Shown: positions 6,287-14,128 of the stretch, piece after piece | Numbering within the stretch: the first letter of the stretch is position 1 | How the letters are laid out: each line of letters starts with the position of its first letter | Source: JAUVIB01 sp964424545 | Lineage (GTDB): Bacteria; Calditrichota; Calditrichia; Calditrichales; Calditrichaceae | DNA: 14,815 nucleotides | Direction of reading: 5' to 3' | NCBI GenBank assembly: GCA_964424545.1 | Contig: CAYRJN010000094.1 | Coordinates: forward strand, 1 to 14,815 | Position numbers and translations under genes: made by a program | Notes under the pieces: model-generated | What the model was told of the DNA's origin: nothing | The model's input: the letters and a program-made list of their open reading frames with translations, nothing else | Databases searched by the model: none

Positions 6287-7369
6287 ATGCGAAGTTTGAT
6301 TTTGATGATAGCAATCGTTTTTTTTATGGCCGCCTGCGGTAAAAAAGAGGAGAAAAAGACGCCGAATAAGCGCGTTAAACATGCGGCTGTCGTTACGGAA
6401 GAGTTTATTTATGAAATATGGAAAGCGCCTACGCCGCAATGTCATGCTTCGACCATTGCCGAGAGTCAGGGAACAATCGTTGCCGCTTGGTTCGGCGGTA
6501 CCGCAGAGAAAAATAAGGATGTGGGTATTTGGGTATCACGTAAAATAAACGGTATTTGGACCATGCCCGAAGAGGCGGCCAACGGCGTGCAAAATGAAAA
6601 ATTACGTTATCCCTGTTGGAATCCGGTGCTTTTTCAGCCGGCGGAAGGTCCGCTTTACCTTTTTTATAAAGTCGGTCCAAATCCGAGAGAATGGTGGGGC
6701 CTTTATCTCACTTCGAGCGATGCGGGAAAAAGTTGGTCGAAGCCCGTTAAACTGCCCAAAGGAATTTTAGGCCCTATTAAAAATCAGCCGATACAATTGG
6801 CTAATGGCGATATCCTATCGCCCACCAGCACGGAAAGTAAAACGGAAGGTTGGAAGATTTACATTGAGCGCAGTAAAGATAACGCAAAAACATGGAGCGT
6901 AATAGGACCCTTTAACGATCCTAAAGAATTTAACGCAATCCAGCCGACCATCTTGAATTACGGTAATGGAAAACTGCAAATGCTTAGCCGCACAAAAGAG
7001 GGGGTAATCGCTCAAAACTGGTCGGAAGATTACGGAAAAACTTGGAGTAAGATGAACGCTACTGCTTTACCAAACCCCAATTCGGGGATTGACGCCGTAA
7101 CTTTAAAAGACGGTAGGCAATTGTTAATTTATAATCCTACGGGAAAAAATTGGGGCGATCGCGTGCCTTTAAGCGTTGCGCTTTCCAAAGACGGAAAAAC
7201 ATGGAAGCGCGCTCTCGATTTGGAGCCCGTAACCGAAAAAACCGACCGAGAGAAAGAGGAGTATTCTTACCCTATCGTTATTCAGACTTCTGACGGTTTG
7301 GTGCATGTGGTTTATACATGGAACAGAAAAACGGTTAAACATGTGGTTCTTAATCCTGAAAAATTATAA
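6287..7369 (+). CDS. Sialidase-like (BNR/Asp-box) glycosidase lipoprotein
   Basis: From the chosen start the protein has 360 residues. MRSLILMIAIVFFMAAC is a lipoprotein signal with lipobox MAA/C at C17, followed by a short Lys/Glu linker. The rest is a beta-propeller with four Asp-box motifs: SSDAGKSW (143-150), SKDNAKTW (196-203), SEDYGKTW (246-253) and a shortened SKDGKTW (300-306). HASTIAE (53-59), AAWFGGTAE (66-74), WNPVLFQ (111-117) and YSYPIVIQTSDGLVHVVYTW (326-345) are typical of the predicted neuraminidases grouped as COG4692. No FRIP/YRIP block, normal near the N-terminus of canonical GH33 sialidases, is visible, and I could not assign the arginine triad. The substrate may therefore be a sugar other than sialic acid. 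The membrane anchor and the two upstream acyl-handling genes suggest a role in periplasmic glycan breakdown. Confidence 0.8.
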   Translation: MRSLILMIAIVFFMAACGKKEEKKTPNKRVKHAAVVTEEFIYEIWKAPTPQCHASTIAESQGTIVAAWFGGTAEKNKDVGIWVSRKINGIWTMPEEAANGVQNEKLRYPCWNPVLFQPAEGPLYLFYKVGPNPREWWGLYLTSSDAGKSWSKPVKLPKGILGPIKNQPIQLANGDILSPTSTESKTEGWKIYIERSKDNAKTWSVIGPFNDPKEFNAIQPTILNYGNGKLQMLSRTKEGVIAQNWSEDYGKTWSKMNATALPNPNSGIDAVTLKDGRQLLIYNPTGKNWGDRVPLSVALSKDGKTWKRALDLEPVTEKTDREKEEYSYPIVIQTSDGLVHVVYTWNRKTVKHVVLNPEKL

Positions 7370-7413
7370 TTCTTTCGGCGATGTTTTGAATTCCGGCGCC
7401 GTTATAAATAGTC

Positions 7414-7442
7414 TTGTATGTTTTCTTATATAAGATTATATT
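7414..7442 (+). promoter_or_regulatory. Weak promoter candidate for the barrel-protease-PTS operon
   Basis: TTGTAT (7414-7419), 17 nt, then TATATT (7437-7442), about 100 nt before the barrel gene. The -10 element is good but the -35 matches at only three positions. A promoter is expected here because the 174-nt gap precedes a tightly packed gene set, and no terminator was found for the upstream gene. Confidence 0.22.
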
Positions 7443-7543
7443 ATTCCGCAAATAAAAAAGGTAATTTCTTGCGTCGGTTCTTTTTATGCCGCTTGAAATA
7501 TGAGTTTTTGTGAGGGTGATTTTTATAATTAAGGAGTAGAAAA

Positions 7544-8287
7544 ATGAGAAGAAGCAAGATCGTTTTTATAGTGTTGCTTGTCCATCTTATGATTGTAAAT
7601 TCCTTCTCTCAAGAAAATACCGAAGATAAAGATTCTACCGCAATCAACGGATTATATAAAGGTTCGTGGGCTTTTCAGTTCAAAATATCGAGTAATTTTA
7701 CATTGAATTCTTTTAACGGGGCTAATATCGCGTTAAAATATCATTTTAGCTCCAAAAACGCTTTGCGTATCGGCGTTAGTTTAAATACGGACAACCGTAG
7801 CGATAATTTTGATAATCAAATTATAGGCAATCCACTAACCACCTATAGCGTGGGGGAGAGCGATAGAAACGCCTATTATGTGACAGTGAGGCCGCTATAT
7901 CTTTTTTATCCTAAAGTAAACAAAAAGGTCTCTTTTTACTTAGGCGCCGGACTGGTTTTAGGATATGGCTATAATAAATATGAAACGAATAACAAGACTT
8001 TTAATGGAGATACGCTTATCGCCAAAACCTATTATATGGGCAGACTTAATAGTTATTCGATCGGCTTTTCGATGATTGGCGGTGTTGAAATATTTGTAAC
8101 GAAATATCTGAGTCTGCATGCCGAATATGGCTCCGATTTATCTTATGATTATTCCGAAGAAAAAAGAGAGAGAACGGAGGAAAGCGTTAAAAACGGTAAT
8201 AAAACGGAAAATGTCATCAATAACAATCAACACAAGTATTATTTTAGACCAAGCAACGTTTTATTCGGTGTGTCGGTCTACTTTTGA
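7544..8287 (+). CDS. Outer-membrane beta-barrel protein, hypothetical
   Basis: A 247-residue protein. An AAGGAG site lies just upstream of the ATG. The N-terminus is a signal peptide (KIVFIVLLVHLMIVNSFS, cleavage expected before Gln23). The mature chain alternates hydrophobic and polar residues with aromatic girdle positions, such as NIALKYHF, YYVTVRPLYLFYP and VSFYLGAGLVLGYGY. It ends VLFGVSVYF, a C-terminal aromatic beta-signal typical of barrels inserted by the BAM machinery. A charged, Asn/Glu-rich segment near residues 203-232 is probably a loop. Its stop overlaps or closely precedes the start of the subtilase, so the two are likely translated together. No specific family or transported substrate is recognised. 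Confidence 0.7.
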   Translation: MRRSKIVFIVLLVHLMIVNSFSQENTEDKDSTAINGLYKGSWAFQFKISSNFTLNSFNGANIALKYHFSSKNALRIGVSLNTDNRSDNFDNQIIGNPLTTYSVGESDRNAYYVTVRPLYLFYPKVNKKVSFYLGAGLVLGYGYNKYETNNKTFNGDTLIAKTYYMGRLNSYSIGFSMIGGVEIFVTKYLSLHAEYGSDLSYDYSEEKRERTEESVKNGNKTENVINNNQHKYYFRPSNVLFGVSVYF

Positions 8288-8308
8288 TGATCGGTCACTA
8301 TTTTTTGC

Positions 8309-8313
8309 GAGGA
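8309..8313 (+). promoter_or_regulatory. Ribosome-binding site that decides the subtilase start
   Basis: GAGGA precedes the ATG at 8317 by 3 nt. Alternatives in the same frame are TTG at 8284 and ATG at 8287, which overlaps the TGA of the barrel gene. The 8317 start gives the most compact signal peptide, but coupling from 8287 remains possible. Confidence 0.5.
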
Positions 8314-8316
8314 ATT

Positions 8317-11136
8317 ATGATAAAAAAAATTCTTTTTATACTGATAATTGCCGTTTTTGTATTTGGCGAAGATTGGACTTTTCTTGACGTACAGCGCACA
8401 GGCGCTGAAAAATTTATTAAAATGCATCCCGATTATAACGGTAACGGCGTGGTTATCATCATCCTTGATACCGGCGTGGATATGGGTGTTGAGGGGTTGA
8501 AGAAACTTCCGGATGGCGGCGTTAAAGTAATTGACGTGCAGGATTTTTCAGGCGAAGGCGATGTTTTTATCACTAAAGCCGATACAAGCAATGAAAACGG
8601 ACAAGTTTATTTGAAAACAAATTCGGATTATAAGTTATTCGGTTTCGATAAAATCGCTTATCAGCCCGTTGATTCCGTTTATTACGTCGGAGTATTAGAA
8701 GAAGAAAATTTTCTTAATTCGGCTATTCCCGATATTAACAACAACGGCAAAAAAGACGACAGATACGGGGTTTTGGTTTTTAAATCGAAGGACGGCTGGC
8801 TGGCTTATGTGGATTTGGACGGCGACGGCAACGTGGACGACGAAGCGCCGTTGTGGAATTATAAAGAAAAACATCAGGCTTTTACATTCCGCGGGCGCAA
8901 TAAAAAATATGATAAAAATTTGGCGACCTTCGGCTTGAATATTTTCCCAAAGAAAAAGAAAGTTAGTTTCCATTTTGACGGCGCATCTCATGGGACACAT
9001 GTAGCCGGAATAGCCGCCGGTTATAAAATTGACGGGCAGGAAGGCTTTAACGGGGTCGCTCCAGGCGCAAAAATTATCAGTTGTAAATTGGGTAACGGTA
9101 GTCTCGCCGGAGGTTCCACCACAACGGGCAGTATGCTTAAAGCCTATGAATATGCCTTAAATTTTGCTAAAGAATATGAAGGTCCGGTAGTGATTAATAT
9201 GAGTTTCGGCGTCGGTTCGGAAATTGAGGGTATGTCCGATATGGCCGAACGGTTGAACAGCATTTTAAAAGATAGCAAAGTTGTAGCCTGTTTAAGCGCT
9301 GGAAACGAAGGCCCGGGCATTTCGACCGTGGGATTGCCGGCCGCGGCGAATCGCGTAATTACAGTCGGGGCGCTGTTAACAGCTAAAAATGCTCGCGATA
9401 ATTACGGCGCGCCTTTGAAAAAAGATAAAGTATTTCGCTTCAGTTCCCGCGGCGGCGAACTGAATAAACCAGATGTTATTGCGCCCGGTTCGGCCTCGTC
9501 CACCGTGCCGCCCTTCAGCGGCGGGGATCGTATGTGGGGAACCAGTATGGCTTCGCCCAATGCCGCCGGTTGCATGGCCTTAATCCTGTCCGCCGCCTAT
9601 ACGCAACATCTTGTTATCAATAATGCCGTTTTAAAAAAGGCCGTAAAAAATTCGGCGGATCGTCTGCCGGGTTATACGTATCTCGATCAGGGGGCGGGCA
9701 TTATCAACGTGCCCAAAGCCTTTGAATATTATAAAAGATATATTAAACGCGGCGACCAAAAGGGCGTAACGGAATATACGATTGACACGGTAAGCCCCAT
9801 TTATGAAACGGAAAACGGACAGGCCGCTTATTGGCGTTTCGGAACCTATTTCCCTACGGTTGACGATAAGGAAAAATTTTACATCAATGCGGTTTTCCCA
9901 AAAAAGTTTTCCAAAGACGATAAACAAAATTTTTACAGAGCCTTTAATTTATATTCAAGCGAACCATGGCTGAAATTAAATAATAAAAGCGTTTACCTAA
10001 AAGGGACAAAACCCGCCGTAGTGGATGTATGGTTCGATAAAAAGCAGTTGAATAAAAGCGGACTTTATAACGGAAAAATAATCGCTTATCGTAAAGGCGG
10101 TGACAAAAAGCGGGATGTAGAGTTTGAATTGATGTGTACTGCCGTTGTACCGCAAATATTCGAGCAAAAAAACGATTTTTCAAAAAAATTAAATAATATT
10201 AAGATCAAGCCCGGCGATGTTTATCGTATATTTGTAGATGTTCCGCCCGGCGCGTCTTCAATGATAGTTAATTTCAGCGCAAAAAATTACGGATACAGTA
10301 AGATACGCGCCTATCTGTTTGATCCCAAAGGCGTCAAATACGGGCGTTATGTAACTGTCGATGCGGGAAAAGGCGACGAATGGGTTCTACGGGCGTCGGG
10401 AGATAAACTTTCGCTGGGTACATGGGAAGTAGATTTATATGCCGGTTTTGCCAATTCCAAAACGTCGGGTGTGGATGTGGAAATAGCTTTCAGCGGTTTA
10501 AAAACCAATCCCGAAATTATCGATTATGTTCATTATAAACAAGGTGAAAATCCGCGCGGCGAATTTGACGTCTATAACTATTATTATGATAAAACGCGCT
10601 GTATGGTCGGCGGCAAAATATCCGGTTTTCAGCGCACGATTGACGTGGATGAAAATTCCGATAGTTATGAGTACTCTTTTACTGTGGATGACCGCCAGAG
10701 TAAAGTTGTTTTTGATGTTGAAGTAGACGCCGAAACGTTCAATCTTTTTACGGATTTTGCTATCAATGTAAAAGATTATTCGGGAAAAGATATTTTGCAA
10801 AGCGGTCTCTCTCATAAAGAGCAAAAAATCGTTTTTGTGCCGCACTCAAGCGGAAGTTATATCCTTGAATTGCTGCCGGCTTTTGCTTCCAAGAAACCGC
10901 AGAACTGGCAGGCGACCATCAAAGAATCTTATTATCTTTTTGATGAAATAAAAATTCGCGGCACGCGACATGATTTTTATCCGAAAGTGACAAAAAATGT
11001 AGAATTCGAAGTCGACGGAACCTTGCCGGTTGCGCCGGACGGATATTATCTTTTCGGGGAAATATGGTTGGATAGCCTTGCAAAAAATCGTTTCCGAACG
11101 ATTGTTCCGATTCAATTGGATACGGGAATAAAGTAA
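8317..11136 (+). CDS. Secreted subtilisin-like serine peptidase, tripeptidyl-peptidase II-like (S8)
   Basis: A protein of 939 residues with signal peptide MIKKILFILIIAVFVFG. The S8 catalytic triad is complete: D51 in ILDTGVD, H225 in HGTHVAGIAAG and S410 in GTSMASPNAAG, with oxyanion N330 in SAGNEGPG. The 174-residue distance between Asp and His is far longer than in ordinary subtilisins and is the hallmark of the TPP II-like branch. Inside that insertion are two EF-hand-like loops, D139-x-N-x-N-G-x-x-D147 and DLDGDGNVDD (166-175), which may bind calcium. The 500 or so residues after the catalytic domain are beta-rich and resemble the non-catalytic regions of TPP II-type enzymes; no cell-wall or secretion sorting domain was recognised. 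The family trims oligopeptides; here it should act in the periplasm or outside. It is followed 18 nt later by PTS genes, so it is probably co-expressed with them. Confidence 0.85.
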   Translation: MIKKILFILIIAVFVFGEDWTFLDVQRTGAEKFIKMHPDYNGNGVVIIILDTGVDMGVEGLKKLPDGGVKVIDVQDFSGEGDVFITKADTSNENGQVYLKTNSDYKLFGFDKIAYQPVDSVYYVGVLEEENFLNSAIPDINNNGKKDDRYGVLVFKSKDGWLAYVDLDGDGNVDDEAPLWNYKEKHQAFTFRGRNKKYDKNLATFGLNIFPKKKKVSFHFDGASHGTHVAGIAAGYKIDGQEGFNGVAPGAKIISCKLGNGSLAGGSTTTGSMLKAYEYALNFAKEYEGPVVINMSFGVGSEIEGMSDMAERLNSILKDSKVVACLSAGNEGPGISTVGLPAAANRVITVGALLTAKNARDNYGAPLKKDKVFRFSSRGGELNKPDVIAPGSASSTVPPFSGGDRMWGTSMASPNAAGCMALILSAAYTQHLVINNAVLKKAVKNSADRLPGYTYLDQGAGIINVPKAFEYYKRYIKRGDQKGVTEYTIDTVSPIYETENGQAAYWRFGTYFPTVDDKEKFYINAVFPKKFSKDDKQNFYRAFNLYSSEPWLKLNNKSVYLKGTKPAVVDVWFDKKQLNKSGLYNGKIIAYRKGGDKKRDVEFELMCTAVVPQIFEQKNDFSKKLNNIKIKPGDVYRIFVDVPPGASSMIVNFSAKNYGYSKIRAYLFDPKGVKYGRYVTVDAGKGDEWVLRASGDKLSLGTWEVDLYAGFANSKTSGVDVEIAFSGLKTNPEIIDYVHYKQGENPRGEFDVYNYYYDKTRCMVGGKISGFQRTIDVDENSDSYEYSFTVDDRQSKVVFDVEVDAETFNLFTDFAINVKDYSGKDILQSGLSHKEQKIVFVPHSSGSYILELLPAFASKKPQNWQATIKESYYLFDEIKIRGTRHDFYPKVTKNVEFEVDGTLPVAPDGYYLFGEIWLDSLAKNRFRTIVPIQLDTGIK

Positions 11137-11154
11137 AAGAGTGAACGATATGTT

Positions 11155-11850
11155 ATGGGCTTAGCCGAATTTTTTATTATCGCTCTTTTGGGAGCGTTGT
11201 TAACGCTGGATACAACGACGGTATTGCAAGCCTTTATTTCGCAGCCGATTATTGCCTGTACGTTAATCGGATGGGCCGGGGGCGATATATATATCGGTTT
11301 GCAAATCGGCATGATTATGCAGTTTTTGTGGATAACCAATATTCCCGTCGGGGCGGCGGTAATTCCCGGCGGCAACGGAGCGGCTATGATTGCGACGACT
11401 TTGGCCATACATCTGAACGGATTGTTTCCCGAGCATTTTAATATTGTTCTTTTATTAGTTGTTTTGTACGCCATTCTTTTAAGTTATATCGGCGCCGAAT
11501 TACGCTTATGGCATCGCAATAAAAACACTTTTTTATTGGATTATATTATGCGAAATATTGAAAAGAGCGGTTTTAACGTTGTGCGAAGAGCCGTGTTTTT
11601 TTCGATAGCATTGAATTATTTTAGATTTTTTACGCTTATTTTTATTGGTTTGATCGTTGGCGATCTGGCGCTTTCCGCTGTGTTGGGCAGTATACCGTTA
11701 GTTTGGAATGATTATGCAAAATATACGGTAATCGCTTTATGGGCAATCGGATTAGGCTTGGCTTTAACGCTCTATGATACTAAGGATATGCGCAGATATA
11801 TTCTTATCGGGATTGGCTTTGGTATTGTTCTTATGGGACTTTTGGCATAA
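11155..11850 (+). CDS. PTS system EIIC, mannose/sorbose family
   Basis: A 231-residue membrane protein, slightly short for the family (usually about 250-260). It has conserved PTS-IIC sequence: an N-terminal helix ending LGALLTLDTTTVLQAFISQP, then CTLIGWAGGD, QIGMIMQFLWI and VPGGN-like IPGGNGAAMIA. The C-terminal half is a series of hydrophobic helices. With EIID it would form the sugar channel of a mannose-type phosphotransferase permease. Its start lies 18 nt after the subtilase and its stop overlaps the EIID start by one base (TAATG). EIIA and EIIB, needed for phosphotransfer, are not in the window, so either they are encoded elsewhere or the channel has another role. Confidence 0.85.
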   Translation: MGLAEFFIIALLGALLTLDTTTVLQAFISQPIIACTLIGWAGGDIYIGLQIGMIMQFLWITNIPVGAAVIPGGNGAAMIATTLAIHLNGLFPEHFNIVLLLVVLYAILLSYIGAELRLWHRNKNTFLLDYIMRNIEKSGFNVVRRAVFFSIALNYFRFFTLIFIGLIVGDLALSAVLGSIPLVWNDYAKYTVIALWAIGLGLALTLYDTKDMRRYILIGIGFGIVLMGLLA

Positions 11851-12623
11851 TGAGTGATAAAAAAAAACAAAAAAACGGGTTTTTTAGGGTATTTTTACAT
11901 ACTCTGTTTATTCAAGCGGTCTGGAATTATAAAAGTATGGTTTCCGTCGGTTTCACTTTTGGTTTGTGGGCAAAATGCCGCCATTTATTTACCGACGAGA
12001 GTGAAAAAATAGCCTTTTTAAAACGTCATTTGTCCTTTTTTAATGCGCATCCTTATATGGCGCCTTATGCAATCGGTGCGGTTGCCCGTTTGGAAGAAGA
12101 ACGTAAAAAAAACGGTTCTCCCGATCTGGCTTCAATCGAAAAATTAAAAAACGCCCTGATCGGTCCCCTTGGGGCGATCGGCGATCAGGTGTTTTGGCAG
12201 GGGATAAAACCCGCCGTAACGATGCTCGGCCTGTTATGGTTGATTTTAATTCCGCAGCTTCAAATCAGATTGTTCATACTATTTTTAGTTCTTTTAATTT
12301 ATAATATTCCCCATTTTGCTATCCGTTACAGGGGCGTAAAAATCGGTTATGAACAGGGTTTTTCGGTATATAAATATGTGAAAATAGGTCGGTTTAAAAA
12401 ATTAATAAAAGGCTTTAAAATTATCGGGGCCTTATCGCTTGGCGTGATGCTGACGGTTTTTATTACGAAAACAAGTACGGGCGATCTAAAAGAGTCCGCC
12501 TTTTTTGTAGTAATTCTGGTTTCGGCCTTTTTAATTCGTAAAAACACGTCAAGTATTTATCTTGCTTTGTTGGCTCCTTTATTATTAGCCGTGACAGTCG
12601 GAGTTATTATGGTAGAATTATGA
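11850..12623 (+). CDS. PTS system EIID, mannose family
   Basis: A 257-residue protein with the family's clear landmarks: an N-terminal soluble part with FLHTLFIQAVWNYKSMVSVG, FFNAHPYMAPYAIGAV (63-78), and GPLGAIGDQVFW (105-116), which matches the invariant GPLxGIGDxxFW motif. The C-terminal half contains several membrane segments. EIID is unique to the mannose PTS family and pairs with EIIC in the membrane. It overlaps EIIC by 1 nt and HPr by 4 nt, so translation of the three is probably coupled. Confidence 0.9.
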   Translation: MSDKKKQKNGFFRVFLHTLFIQAVWNYKSMVSVGFTFGLWAKCRHLFTDESEKIAFLKRHLSFFNAHPYMAPYAIGAVARLEEERKKNGSPDLASIEKLKNALIGPLGAIGDQVFWQGIKPAVTMLGLLWLILIPQLQIRLFILFLVLLIYNIPHFAIRYRGVKIGYEQGFSVYKYVKIGRFKKLIKGFKIIGALSLGVMLTVFITKTSTGDLKESAFFVVILVSAFLIRKNTSSIYLALLAPLLLAVTVGVIMVEL

Positions 12624-12886
12624 TAGAAAAAGTATTTAAGATAACCAATAAGCATGGTTTGCACGCACGCCCCGCCGCTCATCTTGTTAAAGTAGCGGGA
12701 CAGTATAAATCGGATATAAAGATAATAAAAGACGGTTATGAAGTGAACGGAAAAAGTATTATGGGCGTAATGATGCTTGCGGCCGAGCCGGGAAGCGAAG
12801 TGCTGTTTATTATCGACGGCAAAGATGAACAGGATGCTTTAAACGGTATTCAGGATCTCTTTGATAAAAATTTTCATGAAGAATAA
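12620..12886 (+). CDS. ptsH: Phosphocarrier protein HPr
   Basis: An 88-residue protein of normal HPr length. NKHGLHARPAA places the phosphorylated histidine at H15, and GKSIMGVMMLAA places the regulatory serine at S46, both canonical. H15 accepts phosphate from enzyme I; S46 is the target of HPr kinase/phosphorylase in bacteria that have it, and its conservation suggests such a kinase exists in this genome. The start overlaps the EIID stop (ATGA). Enzyme I is not adjacent, unlike in many ptsHI operons; a 334-nt gap follows. Confidence 0.95.
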   Translation: MIEKVFKITNKHGLHARPAAHLVKVAGQYKSDIKIIKDGYEVNGKSIMGVMMLAAEPGSEVLFIIDGKDEQDALNGIQDLFDKNFHEE

Positions 12887-12907
12887 TTTTTTACGAATGA
12901 ACGCAGG

Positions 12908-12996
12908 TCGGCAATTTATTCGATCAAAAGGAGATCGATCGTCATCGGGTTGTCATTGTCCGCTTAAATAGGATAATCCAACATGTCGCATTTGCA
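12908..12996 (+). repeat. Copy B of a related intergenic sequence
   Basis: The left part resembles 6062-6125: GGCAATTTATT, AAAAGGAG, CGATC, GGGTTGTCATTGTCCG. The right part shares TGTCATT, TAATCCAA and CATTTGC with 3220-3272. A composite of both would be expected if this were the most complete copy of a dispersed element. After the AGGAG site the frame reads Val-Ile-Gly-Leu-Ser-Leu-Ser-Ala and stops at TAA, so it is not an intact gene. Confidence 0.35.
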
Positions 12997-13132
12997 AAAT
13001 GTTTACAATTTATAAGATGAAAAAATGATAAATATTAAAAAAATATATTTGAAATATCATATTTTATGAAATTAGGATACTAAAATATGGAAGTAACGTT
13101 TTATTAAAGGTATTATTAATAGAGCAGCATTG

Positions 13133-13144
13133 CGCCGCGCGGCG
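13133..13144. repeat. GC-only 12-bp perfect palindrome
   Basis: CGCCGCGCGGCG is its own reverse complement and stands out inside very AT-rich DNA, 77 nt before the acyltransferase start. It could be a regulator binding site or a replication or restriction-related motif. Nothing else supports a role. Confidence 0.4.
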
Positions 13145-13220
13145 TTCGAAGTGAAATATAAGCGTCGTAATATATAGTAAAGCGTAGACATTATAGTGTA
13201 ACTATTCAAAAGAAAAAATC

Positions 13221-14108
13221 GTGCAGGCATTAATATATTATTTAACAATTCCGATAATATTTCTCGTTTCCGTTTTACCGTTTTGGCTGTTGTACCGCAT
13301 TTCCGATGTTTTGTATTTTATTGTTTTTTATATTGTCGGTTATCGCAAAGAGATGGTATTCAGAAATATGAAAAAATCTTTTCCCGATAAAACCGACGAA
13401 GAGATATTGGGGCTTAGAAAACGGTTTTATCGTTTCTTTACCGACATTATTATGGAAACGATAAAAATTTTTTCTTTAACCGTAAAACAAGTTAAAAATA
13501 GGTGTAAGATTTATAATTTATCTGTTATAGAAGAAGTGGAAAAGAGCGGTCGCGATTATATAATAGTTACAGGACATTATGGAAATTGGGAACTTGCGGG
13601 CGCCGCTATTAGCTTGGCTATTAATCATTCTTTACACGTATTATATAAACCTCTTTCAAATAAGTATTTTGATCGCCTGATTTATAAGTCGAGAACAAAA
13701 TTTGGTATTAAACTAATCTCTGTTAAAGAATCTTTTAAGAAGATACATTCGCTTATTGGGAAAAAGTCAGCTTTTGCTTTTATTTCCGATCAGGCGGCGA
13801 AACCGGAAAAAGGTTATTGGACTGTTTTTTTACATCAGGATGCGCCCGTGTTTTTCGGAACGGAGCTTTTATCTAAGAAGTATAATCTTCCTATTATTTA
13901 TATATCTATAAAATGCATTAAAAGAGGATATTACGAAATTTATTTTGAAAAATTATTTGATAATCCTAAAAATACCCAAAAAGGAGAAATTACCGAAAAA
14001 TATACAAAAAGATTAGAGGAAGACATCATCAATGATCCCGCATTTTGGTTGTGGACGCATAACCGTTGGAAGCATAAGAAACCTAAAATGGAAGAAAAGG
14101 TATCGTAA
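13221..14108 (+). CDS. Lysophospholipid / lipid A acyltransferase (LpxL/HtrB-like)
   Basis: A 295-residue inner-membrane-associated acyltransferase. The N-terminal hydrophobic helix spans about residues 3-40. The catalytic HxxxxE motif is H119-YGNW-E124 in VTGHYGNWELAG. YKPLSNKYFDRLI (about 152-164) and FISDQA (about 197-202) match further blocks of the family, and FWLWTHNRWKHKKP near the end is the usual C-terminal signature. LpxL/LpxM-type enzymes add secondary acyl chains to lipid A; many FCB-group relatives are annotated only as lysophospholipid acyltransferases. The start is GTG, as no ATG is available before the conserved region and a TAG lies in frame 27 nt upstream; the ribosome-binding site is weak. 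Acceptor and acyl chain cannot be told from sequence. Confidence 0.88.
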   Translation: MQALIYYLTIPIIFLVSVLPFWLLYRISDVLYFIVFYIVGYRKEMVFRNMKKSFPDKTDEEILGLRKRFYRFFTDIIMETIKIFSLTVKQVKNRCKIYNLSVIEEVEKSGRDYIIVTGHYGNWELAGAAISLAINHSLHVLYKPLSNKYFDRLIYKSRTKFGIKLISVKESFKKIHSLIGKKSAFAFISDQAAKPEKGYWTVFLHQDAPVFFGTELLSKKYNLPIIYISIKCIKRGYYEIYFEKLFDNPKNTQKGEITEKYTKRLEEDIINDPAFWLWTHNRWKHKKPKMEEKVS

Positions 14109-14128
14109 TAAAAAATAAAGGGCATGTT

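Larger units (their letters stand above)
12887..13220. other. Gene-free interval of 334 nt after HPr
   Basis: No gene can be supported. The left part holds the related sequence described at 12908-12996. A 12-bp GC-only palindrome lies at 13133-13144. A weak promoter-like pair, TTGAAA (13049-13054) and TAGGAT (13073-13078) with 18 nt between, might serve the acyltransferase gene. No terminator hairpin with a T-run was seen after HPr. Confidence 0.35.

Noticed and set aside
11112..11474. Leftward 120-codon frame across the start of EIIC
   Set aside because: It is antisense to the conserved EIIC coding region and has no independent support.
12930..13030. Zinc-finger-like CxC...CxxC pattern in one frame of the gap after HPr
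   Set aside because: The frame has an internal stop, is very short, and the cysteine spacing matches no family well enough to call a transposase fragment.
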